Origin: Actinobacillus equuli
GTDB taxonomy: Bacteria > Pseudomonadota > Gammaproteobacteria > Enterobacterales > Pasteurellaceae
NCBI RefSeq assembly: GCF_900636745.1
Contig: NZ_LR134310.1
Span: forward strand, 1,976,501-2,040,500
Reading direction: 5' to 3'
Length of the DNA: 64,000 nucleotides
The first letter of the stretch is position 1. Every line of letters starts with the position of its first letter. A program made the translations under genes and the position numbers. The notes under the pieces were generated by a model that saw only the letters and a list, made by a program, of their open reading frames with translations, searched no databases and was not told the origin of the DNA. Shown one piece after another: positions 24,397 to 32,118 of the stretch.

Positions 24397-24696
24397 ATGA
24401 AAAAAGTAATGTTACTTGCGTTGCCTTTCGTTGTAGCGGCTTGTTCGGCACCGGAGCAACAAAGTACGGTTCCAATGGATATGCAAGCAGTTGCGGAATA
24501 TCAACAACGTGTAGCAAGCGGGAATACCGTTTCGGAAAAACAGAAGCAACGTGTTGCTCAGCAAATTGAACCGGACGAACCGCTTAATCAAAGCGATAAG
24601 CGTCCGAAAGTAGTCAGACAGGTTGTAAGAGAGCCGGTGATTTATCCAAGCATTGGCATTGGTTACGGTTATCACAGACATCGCCATCACTGGTAA
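24397..24696 (+). CDS. Small lipoprotein with histidine-rich C-terminus
   Basis: The protein of 99 residues has a lipoprotein signal (MKKVMLLALPFVVAAC, lipobox VAAC) and a polar, probably disordered middle rich in Gln and Lys. The tail GYGYHRHRHHW could bind metal ions or sit against the outer membrane. AGAGGAAAA precedes the start. No known domain is recognisable. It lies 31 bp after the P-loop gene and may be cotranscribed with it; a strong bidirectional terminator follows. Confidence 0.7.
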   Translation: MKKVMLLALPFVVAACSAPEQQSTVPMDMQAVAEYQQRVASGNTVSEKQKQRVAQQIEPDEPLNQSDKRPKVVRQVVREPVIYPSIGIGYGYHRHRHHW

Positions 24697-24697
24697 T

Positions 24698-24727
24698 AAA
24701 AAAGCTCCGATTAAGTCGGAGCTTTTT
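24698..24727. terminator. Bidirectional terminator
   Basis: AAAAAGCTCCGA (24699-24710) and TCGGAGCTTTTT (24716-24727) form a 12-bp hairpin with A and T runs, serving both the small lipoprotein gene and the convergent CNNM gene. Confidence 0.92.
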
Positions 24728-24734
24728 CACTATG

Positions 24735-26030
24735 CTAGTTTGCGATATCTTTACGGAAAGATACCATTAATTGGTCGATTTTAAAATTCTCGGTATCAAT
24801 AATTTCGAATTTATATTGATCATAAAGAACAAAATCGGTTTTCTTTGGGATTTTGCGTAACATATACATCATAAAACCACCGATAGTTTCATAGTTTTCC
24901 GCATTCGGGAAGCTTTCGATTTCTAACGCTTTCATCACGTCTTCGAGTGGTGTAGCACCGTCAATTAACCACGAATCTTCATCTCGGCGGACAATTTGTT
25001 CTTCTTCGGTTGAAACTAATTCACCCATCACGATACTCATTACGTCATTGAGAGTCAGAATTCCCACAACTAGTGCGTATTCGTTTACGATAACGGCAAA
25101 ATCTTCACCGGCGGATTTAAACAGCTCTAATACTTCGTAAAGTGACAACGTATCCGGAATAAAAAGCGATTTTTTCAGTAGTTTCGTATCCGTTAGTGAT
25201 ACGTTATCGTTTTTGAGGTATTGCGTCAGTAGATCGTGCGTTTCGATATAGCCTAAAATTTTATCCAATCCGTCATCACAGATTAGTACTTTGGAATAGG
25301 GATCTTCACCCAGTGTTTCCAATACTTTTTCTCGATTATCTGTGCGATTTAAAAACACAATATTTTCACGCGTGGTCATGGTGGAAGTCACTCGGCGCTC
25401 TTGCATTTCAAACACATTTTCAATGAGGTAATGCTCTTGTGCTTTTAAAATACCGGCTTTCGCCCCCGCATCAACCACCGCTACAATATCTTCGGAAGTC
25501 ATATTGTCTTGGCGAACAGTAGAAACGTGAAATAACTTAAATAACGTATTGGCAATCCAATCGAAAAACAGCACGAGCGGCTTAAATAATGCGATACAAA
25601 ACATCATAATGCCGATGGTTCGTACTGCTACTTTTTCCGGGTATGTCATCGCAATACGTTTCGGCATTAAGTCTGCAAAGAGGACAAATGCCGAAGTGAC
25701 AATGATAAAGGCAATCCAAGAAGCAGCGCCATCAACCCATTCTGCTTGCGTATATTTTGAAAGTAATTCGCTAAAGTAAGGATTGATCGCACTTTCGCCG
25801 ACCACACCGCCAAGAATTGCTACCATATTTAAGCCGATTTGTACTACGGTAATAAAGCGTCCCGGCTGTTCTTGGAGCTTTAAAACTTTTTCGGCACGGA
25901 GGTCGCCCTCGTTAATCATTGCCTGTAATTTCAGCTTTCTTGCACCGGCAAGAGAGATTTCTGAAGATGAGATAATCGCACTGGCAATAATCAGTAATAA
26001 GATAATCAAACTTGCTTCAAATAAGCTCAT
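24735..26030 (-). CDS. CNNM/CBS/CorC-type membrane protein (YtfL/PaeA-like)
   Basis: The protein of 431 residues has an N-terminal CNNM membrane domain with about four hydrophobic segments (SLIILLLIIASAIISSSEIS, TVVQIGLNMVAILGGVVGES, IAFIIVTSAFVLFADLMPKRIA, IMMFCIALFKPLVLFFDWIA). A pair of CBS domains follows (about 205-330, MTTRENIVFLNR and AVIVNEYALVVGILTLNDVM), then a CorC/HlyC C-terminal domain (DSWLIDGATPLEDV). The E. coli relative YtfL/PaeA exports polyamines, and others in the family move magnesium or cobalt. The old name hemolysin is misleading. It is monocistronic. Confidence 0.85.
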   Translation of the reverse strand: MSLFEASLIILLLIIASAIISSSEISLAGARKLKLQAMINEGDLRAEKVLKLQEQPGRFITVVQIGLNMVAILGGVVGESAINPYFSELLSKYTQAEWVDGAASWIAFIIVTSAFVLFADLMPKRIAMTYPEKVAVRTIGIMMFCIALFKPLVLFFDWIANTLFKLFHVSTVRQDNMTSEDIVAVVDAGAKAGILKAQEHYLIENVFEMQERRVTSTMTTRENIVFLNRTDNREKVLETLGEDPYSKVLICDDGLDKILGYIETHDLLTQYLKNDNVSLTDTKLLKKSLFIPDTLSLYEVLELFKSAGEDFAVIVNEYALVVGILTLNDVMSIVMGELVSTEEEQIVRRDEDSWLIDGATPLEDVMKALEIESFPNAENYETIGGFMMYMLRKIPKKTDFVLYDQYKFEIIDTENFKIDQLMVSFRKDIAN

Positions 26031-26073
26031 AAAATCCTCTGTTTGATAAGTTGTGATGTATAAAATTATAGCA

Positions 26074-26724
26074 TTAAATGTTTTTTATATGCTCAGCATT
26101 GCAAATTTTTGCCCAAAATTGACCGCTTGTCGGTGAGCTTTGGATACAAAAAGATTCGCCTTGATATTCAAATTTTAGCTGATAAGCATGTAAGTAAACC
26201 CGATCCGCTTCTGTGCCGGCATAGAGTTGATCACCTAAAATCGGGCTGCCTAAACTTTTCATCGCTACCCTTAATTGATGCGTTTTACCGGTTTTTGGTT
26301 GCAAAATAAAATGGCGTAAATTTGGCTCAAGCGAATGCGAAACAAATTGAGTCACGGCAGGATTCTGTTTGCTATGGCACAGTTTCCATGCCCCGTTACG
26401 GCTTTTTTGCATATCACCGCTAATTTTACCTTGTTTCTTTTTCGGTTTTTGATCGCTTAATGCCCAATAGGTTTTTTCGATTTTATGCTGTTCAAATAGG
26501 TGATAAAAGTGTACGGCAGCTTGTTTGTTCAAAGCGAAAATTAATAAGCCGGACGTAACTTTATCTAAGCGATGTACCAGCCAAACTTGTTCCACTTGTA
26601 ATTGTTCAGCGAGTTTTTCGGTTAATCCGACCGCTTCCTCGTCTTTGTGCACACTCATCCCGACGGGTTTATCAATCACAACAAAGTCGTGATGTTGGAA
26701 GCAAATAGTCAATTTTTCAGTCAT
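26074..26724 (-). CDS. RluA-family RNA pseudouridine synthase
   Basis: The protein of 216 residues has the catalytic block VHRLDKVTSGLLIFA with the essential Asp in HRLD, and the C-terminal motif PKTGKTHQLRVAMKSLGSPILGD of the RluA family. It lacks an S4 domain and is shorter than RluC/RluD, matching the compact single-domain enzymes found in Haemophilus. The RNA target (tRNA or 23S rRNA uridine) cannot be deduced. It diverges from the phosphatase gene with 49 bp between them. Confidence 0.85.
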   Translation of the reverse strand: MTEKLTICFQHHDFVVIDKPVGMSVHKDEEAVGLTEKLAEQLQVEQVWLVHRLDKVTSGLLIFALNKQAAVHFYHLFEQHKIEKTYWALSDQKPKKKQGKISGDMQKSRNGAWKLCHSKQNPAVTQFVSHSLEPNLRHFILQPKTGKTHQLRVAMKSLGSPILGDQLYAGTEADRVYLHAYQLKFEYQGESFCIQSSPTSGQFWAKICNAEHIKNI

Positions 26725-26773
26725 TTTTTGCTATACTCCGATAAATTTTGTCTATTTTAACAGGGAATTGAAT

Positions 26774-27406
26774 ATGGCACTCAACATTTATTTGGTCCGT
26801 CACGGGAAAACCGTTTGGAATTTAGAAGGGCGTTTGCAAGGCTCCGGCGATTCACCTTTGGTTGAAGAAGGTATTGAAGGCGCAAAAAAAGCAGGGAGAG
26901 CGTTAAAAGAGGTTAAATTTTCCGCCGCTTATTCCAGTATGCAAAAACGTGCGCAAGATACCGCAAATTATATTTTGGCGGAAAATAACGAGAAGAATAT
27001 TCCGCACTTTCACCATTTCGGTTTAAATGAGTTTGATTTTGGGCTTTGGGAAGGCACTAAATCGGTCGATTTATACTCAATTGATGAATATTGGACGATG
27101 AAAAAAACACCGGCGGAATATCGTGCGGAAACTAATGGCGGTGAAACTTACGAAGATCTTTATAACCGCGTGATTAACGTTTTCAATCAAATTGCACAGT
27201 TACATCAATCAAATGAAAACGTATTAATCGTTGCGCATGGCATGACGTTAACCGTATTAACTGCCGTATTACGAGGTTTGCACTGGTCGGAATGTCGTGA
27301 TGAAACCAAACACAGTTTTGTGATTAACACTGCAATTAACCGTGCGGTCGTTGAGAATGGTAAGGCTGAATTAGTTGAGTTTAACCGCACGGAACATTTG
27401 GCTTAG
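26774..27406 (+). CDS. Histidine phosphatase family protein (GpmB/CobC-like)
   Basis: The protein of 210 residues starts at ATG 26774 with AGGGA 7 nt upstream; a TTG two codons earlier is less likely. The phosphohistidine motif IYLVRHGKTVWNLEGRLQGSGDSPL holds the catalytic His about 10 residues in, and the second catalytic His is in VLIVAHGMTLTVL. It resembles GpmB and alpha-ribazole phosphatase relatives more than dPGM. The substrate could be a sugar phosphate or another small phosphoester. No cobalamin genes are adjacent, which argues against a CobC role. Confidence 0.82.
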   Translation: MALNIYLVRHGKTVWNLEGRLQGSGDSPLVEEGIEGAKKAGRALKEVKFSAAYSSMQKRAQDTANYILAENNEKNIPHFHHFGLNEFDFGLWEGTKSVDLYSIDEYWTMKKTPAEYRAETNGGETYEDLYNRVINVFNQIAQLHQSNENVLIVAHGMTLTVLTAVLRGLHWSECRDETKHSFVINTAINRAVVENGKAELVEFNRTEHLA

Positions 27407-27429
27407 ATTTGCAAAAAAATCCAAAAATT

Positions 27430-27464
27430 AGACCGCTTATTTGCGTTGTTCAAATTAGCGGTCT
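27430..27464. terminator. Inverted uptake-signal terminator, convergent
   Basis: AGACCGCT (27430-27437) and AGCGGTCT (27457-27464) pair, extended by ATTTG/CAAAT after one mismatch. TATTTTTTATT follows. It serves the phosphatase gene and ruvX. Confidence 0.85.
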
Positions 27465-27473
27465 TACTATTTT

Positions 27474-27887
27474 TTATTGGGCTTCAAACCAGCTTTCTAA
27501 AATTAAGCAGGCGGAAATCGAATCCACTTTATCTTTTTTTAAGGCTTTGTAACCGCCTCGTTCAAAGATTTCCGCTTTCGCTGATACTGTTGTGAGGCGT
27601 TCGTCTTGTAACTCAACCGGCAAATTAAAACGTCCGTTTAAGCGATTAGCAAATTTTTTCGCTCTTTGGGTGAGCGGCTGTTCGCTGCCGTCCATATTGA
27701 GCGGTAAGCCAACTACTAAGCGTTCCGGTTGCCATTCTTTGATCACTTTTTCAATTTGATCCCAGTTCGGAATCCCGTCTTGCGCTTTAAAAGAGGGAAG
27801 TCCCTGTGCAGTGCCGGTAATATCTTGTCCGACCGCACAACCGATGCTATAAGTACCGAAATCGAATGCGAGAATTGTTCTTGCCAT
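27474..27887 (-). CDS. ruvX: Holliday-junction resolvase-like YqgF/RuvX (pre-16S rRNA nuclease)
   Basis: The protein of 137 residues has an RNase H-like fold: [17 protein letters not shown] supplies the first catalytic Asp, and [29 protein letters not shown] and [11 protein letters not shown] complete the family pattern. E. coli YqgF (138 residues) is required for 16S rRNA 5' maturation; a role in Holliday junction cleavage is less certain. ATG 27887 with AAGGAT upstream is preferred over the in-frame TTG at 27902. It is the last gene of the rsmE-yqgE-ruvX cluster. Confidence 0.95.
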
Positions 27888-27938
27888 ATTATCCTTTTGC
27901 AAAAAATTGTGTATTTTTGACCGCTACTTAAGCCATCA

Positions 27939-28499
27939 TTAGGCTCTGCCGGCACGGGCTAACACACCTGAAATACCGAGCATTTCATTGGCTTCTACCC
28001 AACGTTCTAAATAACCGGTTTCGAATAAAGTTTTGTCGTTCGCATCGGATACCAACCAATAATTGCGTGCGATTTCTTGTTCGAGTTGTTCCGGTTTCCA
28101 CGTGGCACAACCCAAACAGACAATAAATTTTTCCGGTGCTTCCGGTTTACCAAGGCTATCCAGCACATCGCCTGATGTAGTCAACAAAATATTATCGGTA
28201 ACACGATAGCTATGTAAAAATTCTTGTTCGGTTTTGGTGTGAATAATAAAACCACGATCTTGGCTGACCGGCCCACCGCTTAAGACCATTTGATCTTTAT
28301 GATAATTACGTTGATTCGCCATCTGGAAATCCATACGGGTAATCAATTCCAACACGGATAAATCGGTCGGCGTGTTAATTACTAAGCCCATCGCACCATT
28401 ACTGTTATGTTCGCAGATATAAATCACAGTACGATCAAAGTAATCGTCATCAATTTCCGGCGTTGCAATCAAAAATTTGCCTTGTAAATTTTCTAACAT
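27939..28499 (-). CDS. yqgE: YqgE/AlgH family protein (UPF0301)
   Basis: The protein of 186 residues begins [31 protein letters not shown] (quoted in parts: [25 protein letters not shown]), the UPF0301 signature, followed by [14 protein letters not shown] and [16 protein letters not shown]. The start ATG overlaps the rsmE stop by one base (TAATG), indicating translational coupling, and GGAG lies inside the end of rsmE. The cellular function of the family is unsettled. The neighbourhood with ruvX and rsmE is conserved in gamma-proteobacteria. Confidence 0.95.
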   Translation of the reverse strand: MLENLQGKFLIATPEIDDDYFDRTVIYICEHNSNGAMGLVINTPTDLSVLELITRMDFQMANQRNYHKDQMVLSGGPVSQDRGFIIHTKTEQEFLHSYRVTDNILLTTSGDVLDSLGKPEAPEKFIVCLGCATWKPEQLEQEIARNYWLVSDANDKTLFETGYLERWVEANEMLGISGVLARAGRA

Positions 28500-29230
28500 T
28501 AAATATCTCCAAAACAAACCTGTAGGGCGGTAATTGCCGCAAGTGAGGCGGTTTCCGTACGCAAGACTCGTTTGCCGAGTAAAACTTCGGTAAAGCCTTG
28601 GGTTTCGGTCATTGCGATTTCTTCAGCGGATAAGCCGCCTTCCGAACCGATTAATAAACGCACACCGGCTTCAGGCACATTCGGCAGCTGGCGAATGGTG
28701 TATTTCGCACGAGGATGCAGATTTAATTTCAGCATATCATCCTGTTCTTTACACCAGTCGGTTAACTTCATAATCGGGCGAATTTCAGGAATTTCATTAC
28801 GTCCGCATTGTTCACAAGCGGCAATCGCAATTTTTTGCCATTGCTGTAGTTTTTTGTCTTGGCGTTCATCGTTAAGTTTTACCCCACATCGTTCAGACCA
28901 AAGCGGAGTAATGGTTTTTACGCCTAACTCAACCGATTTTTGAATGGTAAATTCCATCCGATCGCCGCGAGAAATCACCTGCCCTAAGTGAATCGGTAAA
29001 TTGGATTCACGATTATCCAATTCACCACTATCAATTTTTGCAATAATTTGCTTTTTTCCGACCGCTTGTAATGTCGCGTGGAAAATATGGTTTGAGCCGT
29101 CAAATAAAATAATTTGATCGCCTTCTGTCATACGTAACACACGGCCGACGTGATTAGTTGCATCTTCACTTAAAATACAACTGGCTTGATTCGCTAATAA
29201 TTCAGGATGGTAAATTCTTGGAATGCGCAT
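28499..29230 (-). CDS. rsmE: 16S rRNA m3U1498 methyltransferase
   Basis: The protein of 243 residues begins [20 protein letters not shown], closely like E. coli RsmE. It has a PUA-like N-domain ([21 protein letters not shown]) and a SPOUT methyltransferase C-domain with the knot motif [14 protein letters not shown] and [13 protein letters not shown], which bind S-adenosylmethionine. Start 29230 is favoured by homology over a start seven codons upstream. It heads the three-gene cluster and modifies helix 44 of the small subunit. Confidence 0.95.
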   Translation of the reverse strand: MRIPRIYHPELLANQASCILSEDATNHVGRVLRMTEGDQIILFDGSNHIFHATLQAVGKKQIIAKIDSGELDNRESNLPIHLGQVISRGDRMEFTIQKSVELGVKTITPLWSERCGVKLNDERQDKKLQQWQKIAIAACEQCGRNEIPEIRPIMKLTDWCKEQDDMLKLNLHPRAKYTIRQLPNVPEAGVRLLIGSEGGLSAEEIAMTETQGFTEVLLGKRVLRTETASLAAITALQVCFGDI

Positions 29231-29371
29231 AAGATATTCTTTCATTAACAATAATGTGCCTATTGTAATGGAAATTGCCTGTTAAATAAATTTTTGCAAA
29301 ATAATTCTAGAATTTAACCGCTTGATGACGTATCTTTGATAAAGATTCATTCTTTCAAAAGGAGGCTAAGT

Positions 29372-30805
29372 ATGGATTTTATTTATATCGCAGTCGCTGT
29401 GTCACTGGTTGCTATTTTGGTACTTTCATTGGTGGTTGCGTTGTTATTTCGCCGTGTGGTGAAAACCAATGAAGTACACATTGTACAATCGGGCGGGAAA
29501 ACAACCTCTTATGGTAAAGATACCGGAAATGGTAACGTTTATTATGCGTTTCCTTCATGGTTACCGGTGATTGGCGTGAGTACGATTGTGCTGCCGGTTT
29601 CGGTCTTTTCAATCAAAATTGATAACTACGAAGCGTACGATTTAGAACGTTTACCTTTTGTGGTGGATATTACCGCTTTCTTCCGTGTGTCCGATTCAAA
29701 TCTTGCTGCACAACGTGTGTCGGATTTCCATGATATGAATATTCAATTGGTTGATATTATCCAAGGTTCGGTGCGTTCGATTCTTTCGAGCCGTAACCTA
29801 AACGATATTTTACAAGTACGTTCGGAGTTGGGCGATGATTTTACCCAAGCGGTCAAAGAGCAATTGAAAAATTGGGGGATTGAGCCGGTTAAGAATATTG
29901 AACTGATGGATATTCGTGATAGCGGTAATTCGAAAGTGATTTTCAATATTATGGAAATTAAAAAATCCTTTATTGAAAAGGAAAGCCGTGTTGAAGTCGC
30001 TCGTAACCAAAAAGAAGCACAAATTGCGGAAATTGAAGCGAAAAAAGAAGCGGATGTAAAACGCCAGGAAGCGGAAAAAGAAGTCGGCTTAAAAACAGTG
30101 GAAAATCAACGAGAAGTGGCAGTATCTAACGAACAAGCGCAACAGTTGGTGAAAGAACAAGAAAAAATCACTAAAGAACGCGAGATGGAGGTCAAACGTG
30201 TTGCGGAAGTAAAACAAGCGGAAATTGCCAAAGATGTTGAAATTGTGAAAGCGGATCAAGAAAAACGTACGCAAGAAATTAAGGCGGAAGCGAATAAAAA
30301 TGCGTTGATTATTGATTCTGAAGCTGAAAAACAACATCAAATTTTAGTCGCGGAAGGTGAAAAACAAAAAGCGTTTTTAGCGGCTGAAGCATTGCTTGAA
30401 ACAAAAGATAAAGAAGCGCAAGGTATTGCGAAAATCGGTTCGGCAGAAGCGGAAGCGAAGCAAAAACTGGAGATTTCATTAGTATCCGGTCAAATTGAAT
30501 TAGCGAAAGAAATCGGTGGTAATGAAGGTTATCAAAGCTACTTGATCAGTATTCGTCAAATTGAAGCAAATCAGGCGATCGGTATTGAACAAGCGAAAGC
30601 GCTTTCAAATTCAGATATGAAATTTATCATTAATGATGAAAAAGTGGATAAAGGCATTCAGCGCGTAGGTGAGTTATTCAGTTCGACCGGCGGCACTAAA
30701 ATTGCTGCAACGCTGGAAGGATTAAACCAATCAGACTTAGGTAAGGCATTAATTGGTAAGTTTTTAGGTACTAACGGCTCGGAACCTAAAGCATCGGATA
30801 AATAG
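29372..30805 (+). CDS. SPFH/flotillin-like membrane scaffold protein
   Basis: The protein of 477 residues has one N-terminal membrane segment (FIYIAVAVSLVAILVLSLVV, residues 3-22). An SPFH/band-7 domain follows (about 25-195: VKTNEVHIVQSGGKTTSYGK, ITAFFRVSDSNLAAQRVSDF, VRSILSSRNLNDILQVRSEL). A long glutamate/lysine coiled coil comes next (about 205-350, EAQIAEIEAKKEADVKRQEA), with a C-terminal AE-repeat-like region. This is flotillin architecture, expected to oligomerise as membrane microdomain scaffolds. The start at 29372 is fixed by AAAAGGAGG (29357-29365). The usual NfeD partner is absent from the neighbourhood; the gene appears monocistronic. Confidence 0.88.
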   Translation: MDFIYIAVAVSLVAILVLSLVVALLFRRVVKTNEVHIVQSGGKTTSYGKDTGNGNVYYAFPSWLPVIGVSTIVLPVSVFSIKIDNYEAYDLERLPFVVDITAFFRVSDSNLAAQRVSDFHDMNIQLVDIIQGSVRSILSSRNLNDILQVRSELGDDFTQAVKEQLKNWGIEPVKNIELMDIRDSGNSKVIFNIMEIKKSFIEKESRVEVARNQKEAQIAEIEAKKEADVKRQEAEKEVGLKTVENQREVAVSNEQAQQLVKEQEKITKEREMEVKRVAEVKQAEIAKDVEIVKADQEKRTQEIKAEANKNALIIDSEAEKQHQILVAEGEKQKAFLAAEALLETKDKEAQGIAKIGSAEAEAKQKLEISLVSGQIELAKEIGGNEGYQSYLISIRQIEANQAIGIEQAKALSNSDMKFIINDEKVDKGIQRVGELFSSTGGTKIAATLEGLNQSDLGKALIGKFLGTNGSEPKASDK

Positions 30806-30808
30806 GCT

Positions 30809-30874
30809 AAACAAGCGGTCGAATTTTCTCTATTTTTTGCAAAAAATTATAGAGAAACGACCGCTTGTTTTTAT
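30809..30874. terminator. Long inverted uptake-signal terminator
   Basis: AAACAAGCGGTCG (30809-30821) and CGACCGCTTGTTT (30858-30870) are perfect inverted repeats, continued by TTTCTCTAT/ATAGAGAAA for a total stem of about 22 bp. It serves the SPFH gene and the convergent nrdB. Confidence 0.92.
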
Positions 30875-32005
30875 TTAAAGTTCAAAACTGTCAAAATCGT
30901 TAGTATCGACTTTGGCATCAATTTGTCCAACCAAATAGGAACTTACTTCGACTTCTTGTGGTGCAACTTGTACGTTATCAGACACCAGCCAAGCGTTAAT
31001 CCAAGGAATCGGATTTGAAGCGGTGGCAAAAGGGCGAGGTAATCCGACCGCTTGCATTCGAATATTGGTAATGTATTCGACATATTTCACCAAAATATCT
31101 TCATTCAAACCAATCATTGAACCGTCTTTGAATAAATACGCCGCCCATTCTTTTTCTTGTTCTGCCGCTGCCACAAAAAGCTCATAAGCTTCTTGTTTAC
31201 ATTCTTCGGCAATTTGTGCCATTTCCGGATCATCTTGTCCGGATGCCATAATGTTCAACATATTTTGTGTGCCGGTTAAATGGAGGTATTCATCACGTGC
31301 GATGAATTTAATAATTTTAGCGTTACCTTCCATTAACTGACGCTCGGCAAACGCAAAAGAACAAGCGAACGATACGTAAAAACGAATCGCTTCCAGCACG
31401 TTCACACTCATTAAGCATAAATAAAGTTGGCGTTTTAGATTGCGTAAAGTCACTTGGTATTGCTTGCCGTCCACCGTATAACAACCTTCTCCGTAGAGCG
31501 TATAAAGTTGCGAATCTCGAATTAAATCATCGTAGTAACAAGAAATATCTTTCGCGCGTTTAATAATTTCTTCGTTAGTCACGATATCGTCAAATACAAT
31601 AGACGGATCATTCACGATATTACGGATAATGTGCGTATAAGAACGTGAATGGATCGTTTCGGAAAACGTCCAGGTTTCGATCCAAGTTTCTAGTTCCGGA
31701 ATCGATACTAACGGCAAAAATGCTACGTTCGGGCTGCGACCTTGAATAGAATCAAGTAATGTTTGATATTTTAAGTTACTGATAAAAATATGTTTTTCAT
31801 GTTCCGGCAATGATTGGTAGTCGATGCGATCTTGCGAGACATCAACTTCTTCCGGACGCCAGAAAAATGAGAGTTGTTTTTCGATTAACTTTTCAAATAA
31901 TTCATATTTTTGTTGGTCATAACGAGCAACATTCACATTTTGCCCGAAAAACATCGGTTCTTTTAATTGATCATTTTTATTTTGTGAGAAAGTGGTGTAT
32001 GCCAT
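30875..32005 (-). CDS. nrdB: Ribonucleoside-diphosphate reductase class Ia, beta subunit
   Basis: The protein of 376 residues is the diferric-tyrosyl radical subunit. Metal ligands and radical Tyr are visible in the expected order: Asp85 (LLDSIQGR), Glu116 and His119 with the radical Tyr123 in [14 protein letters not shown], and a second cluster in ARDEYLH. The C-terminal tail [10 protein letters not shown] is the peptide that docks into NrdA. Size and order match E. coli NrdB. It lies downstream of nrdA across a 113-bp gap with an inverted repeat. AAGGAG precedes the start. Confidence 0.97.
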   Translation of the reverse strand: MAYTTFSQNKNDQLKEPMFFGQNVNVARYDQQKYELFEKLIEKQLSFFWRPEEVDVSQDRIDYQSLPEHEKHIFISNLKYQTLLDSIQGRSPNVAFLPLVSIPELETWIETWTFSETIHSRSYTHIIRNIVNDPSIVFDDIVTNEEIIKRAKDISCYYDDLIRDSQLYTLYGEGCYTVDGKQYQVTLRNLKRQLYLCLMSVNVLEAIRFYVSFACSFAFAERQLMEGNAKIIKFIARDEYLHLTGTQNMLNIMASGQDDPEMAQIAEECKQEAYELFVAAAEQEKEWAAYLFKDGSMIGLNEDILVKYVEYITNIRMQAVGLPRPFATASNPIPWINAWLVSDNVQVAPQEVEVSSYLVGQIDAKVDTNDFDSFEL

Positions 32006-32027
32006 GTTATCTCCTTTTTAAATAATT

Positions 32028-32093
32028 ACCCTCGCCCCTTGTGGGAGAGAAACAGATTTTTCTTCGTATAGAAGAAAAATTAGGGAGAGGGGA
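32028..32093. repeat. Imperfect inverted repeat element between nrdA and nrdB
   Basis: Outer arms CCCTCGCCCC (32029-32038) and AGGGAGAGGGG (32082-32092) surround an inner perfect hairpin ATTTTTCTTC/GAAGAAAAAT (32056-32065 with 32071-32080). The C-rich/G-rich ends resemble short dispersed intergenic repeats of Gram-negative genomes. It would fold in the nrdAB mRNA and may affect the ratio of the subunits. Its copy number elsewhere cannot be judged here. Confidence 0.6.
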
Positions 32094-32118
32094 AAAAATG
32101 TTAGTAAGCCTGCATTGC

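Noticed and set aside
24735-26030. Hemolysin
   Set aside because: CNNM/CBS/CorC proteins were historically called hemolysins, but the domain architecture is that of an ion or polyamine transporter.
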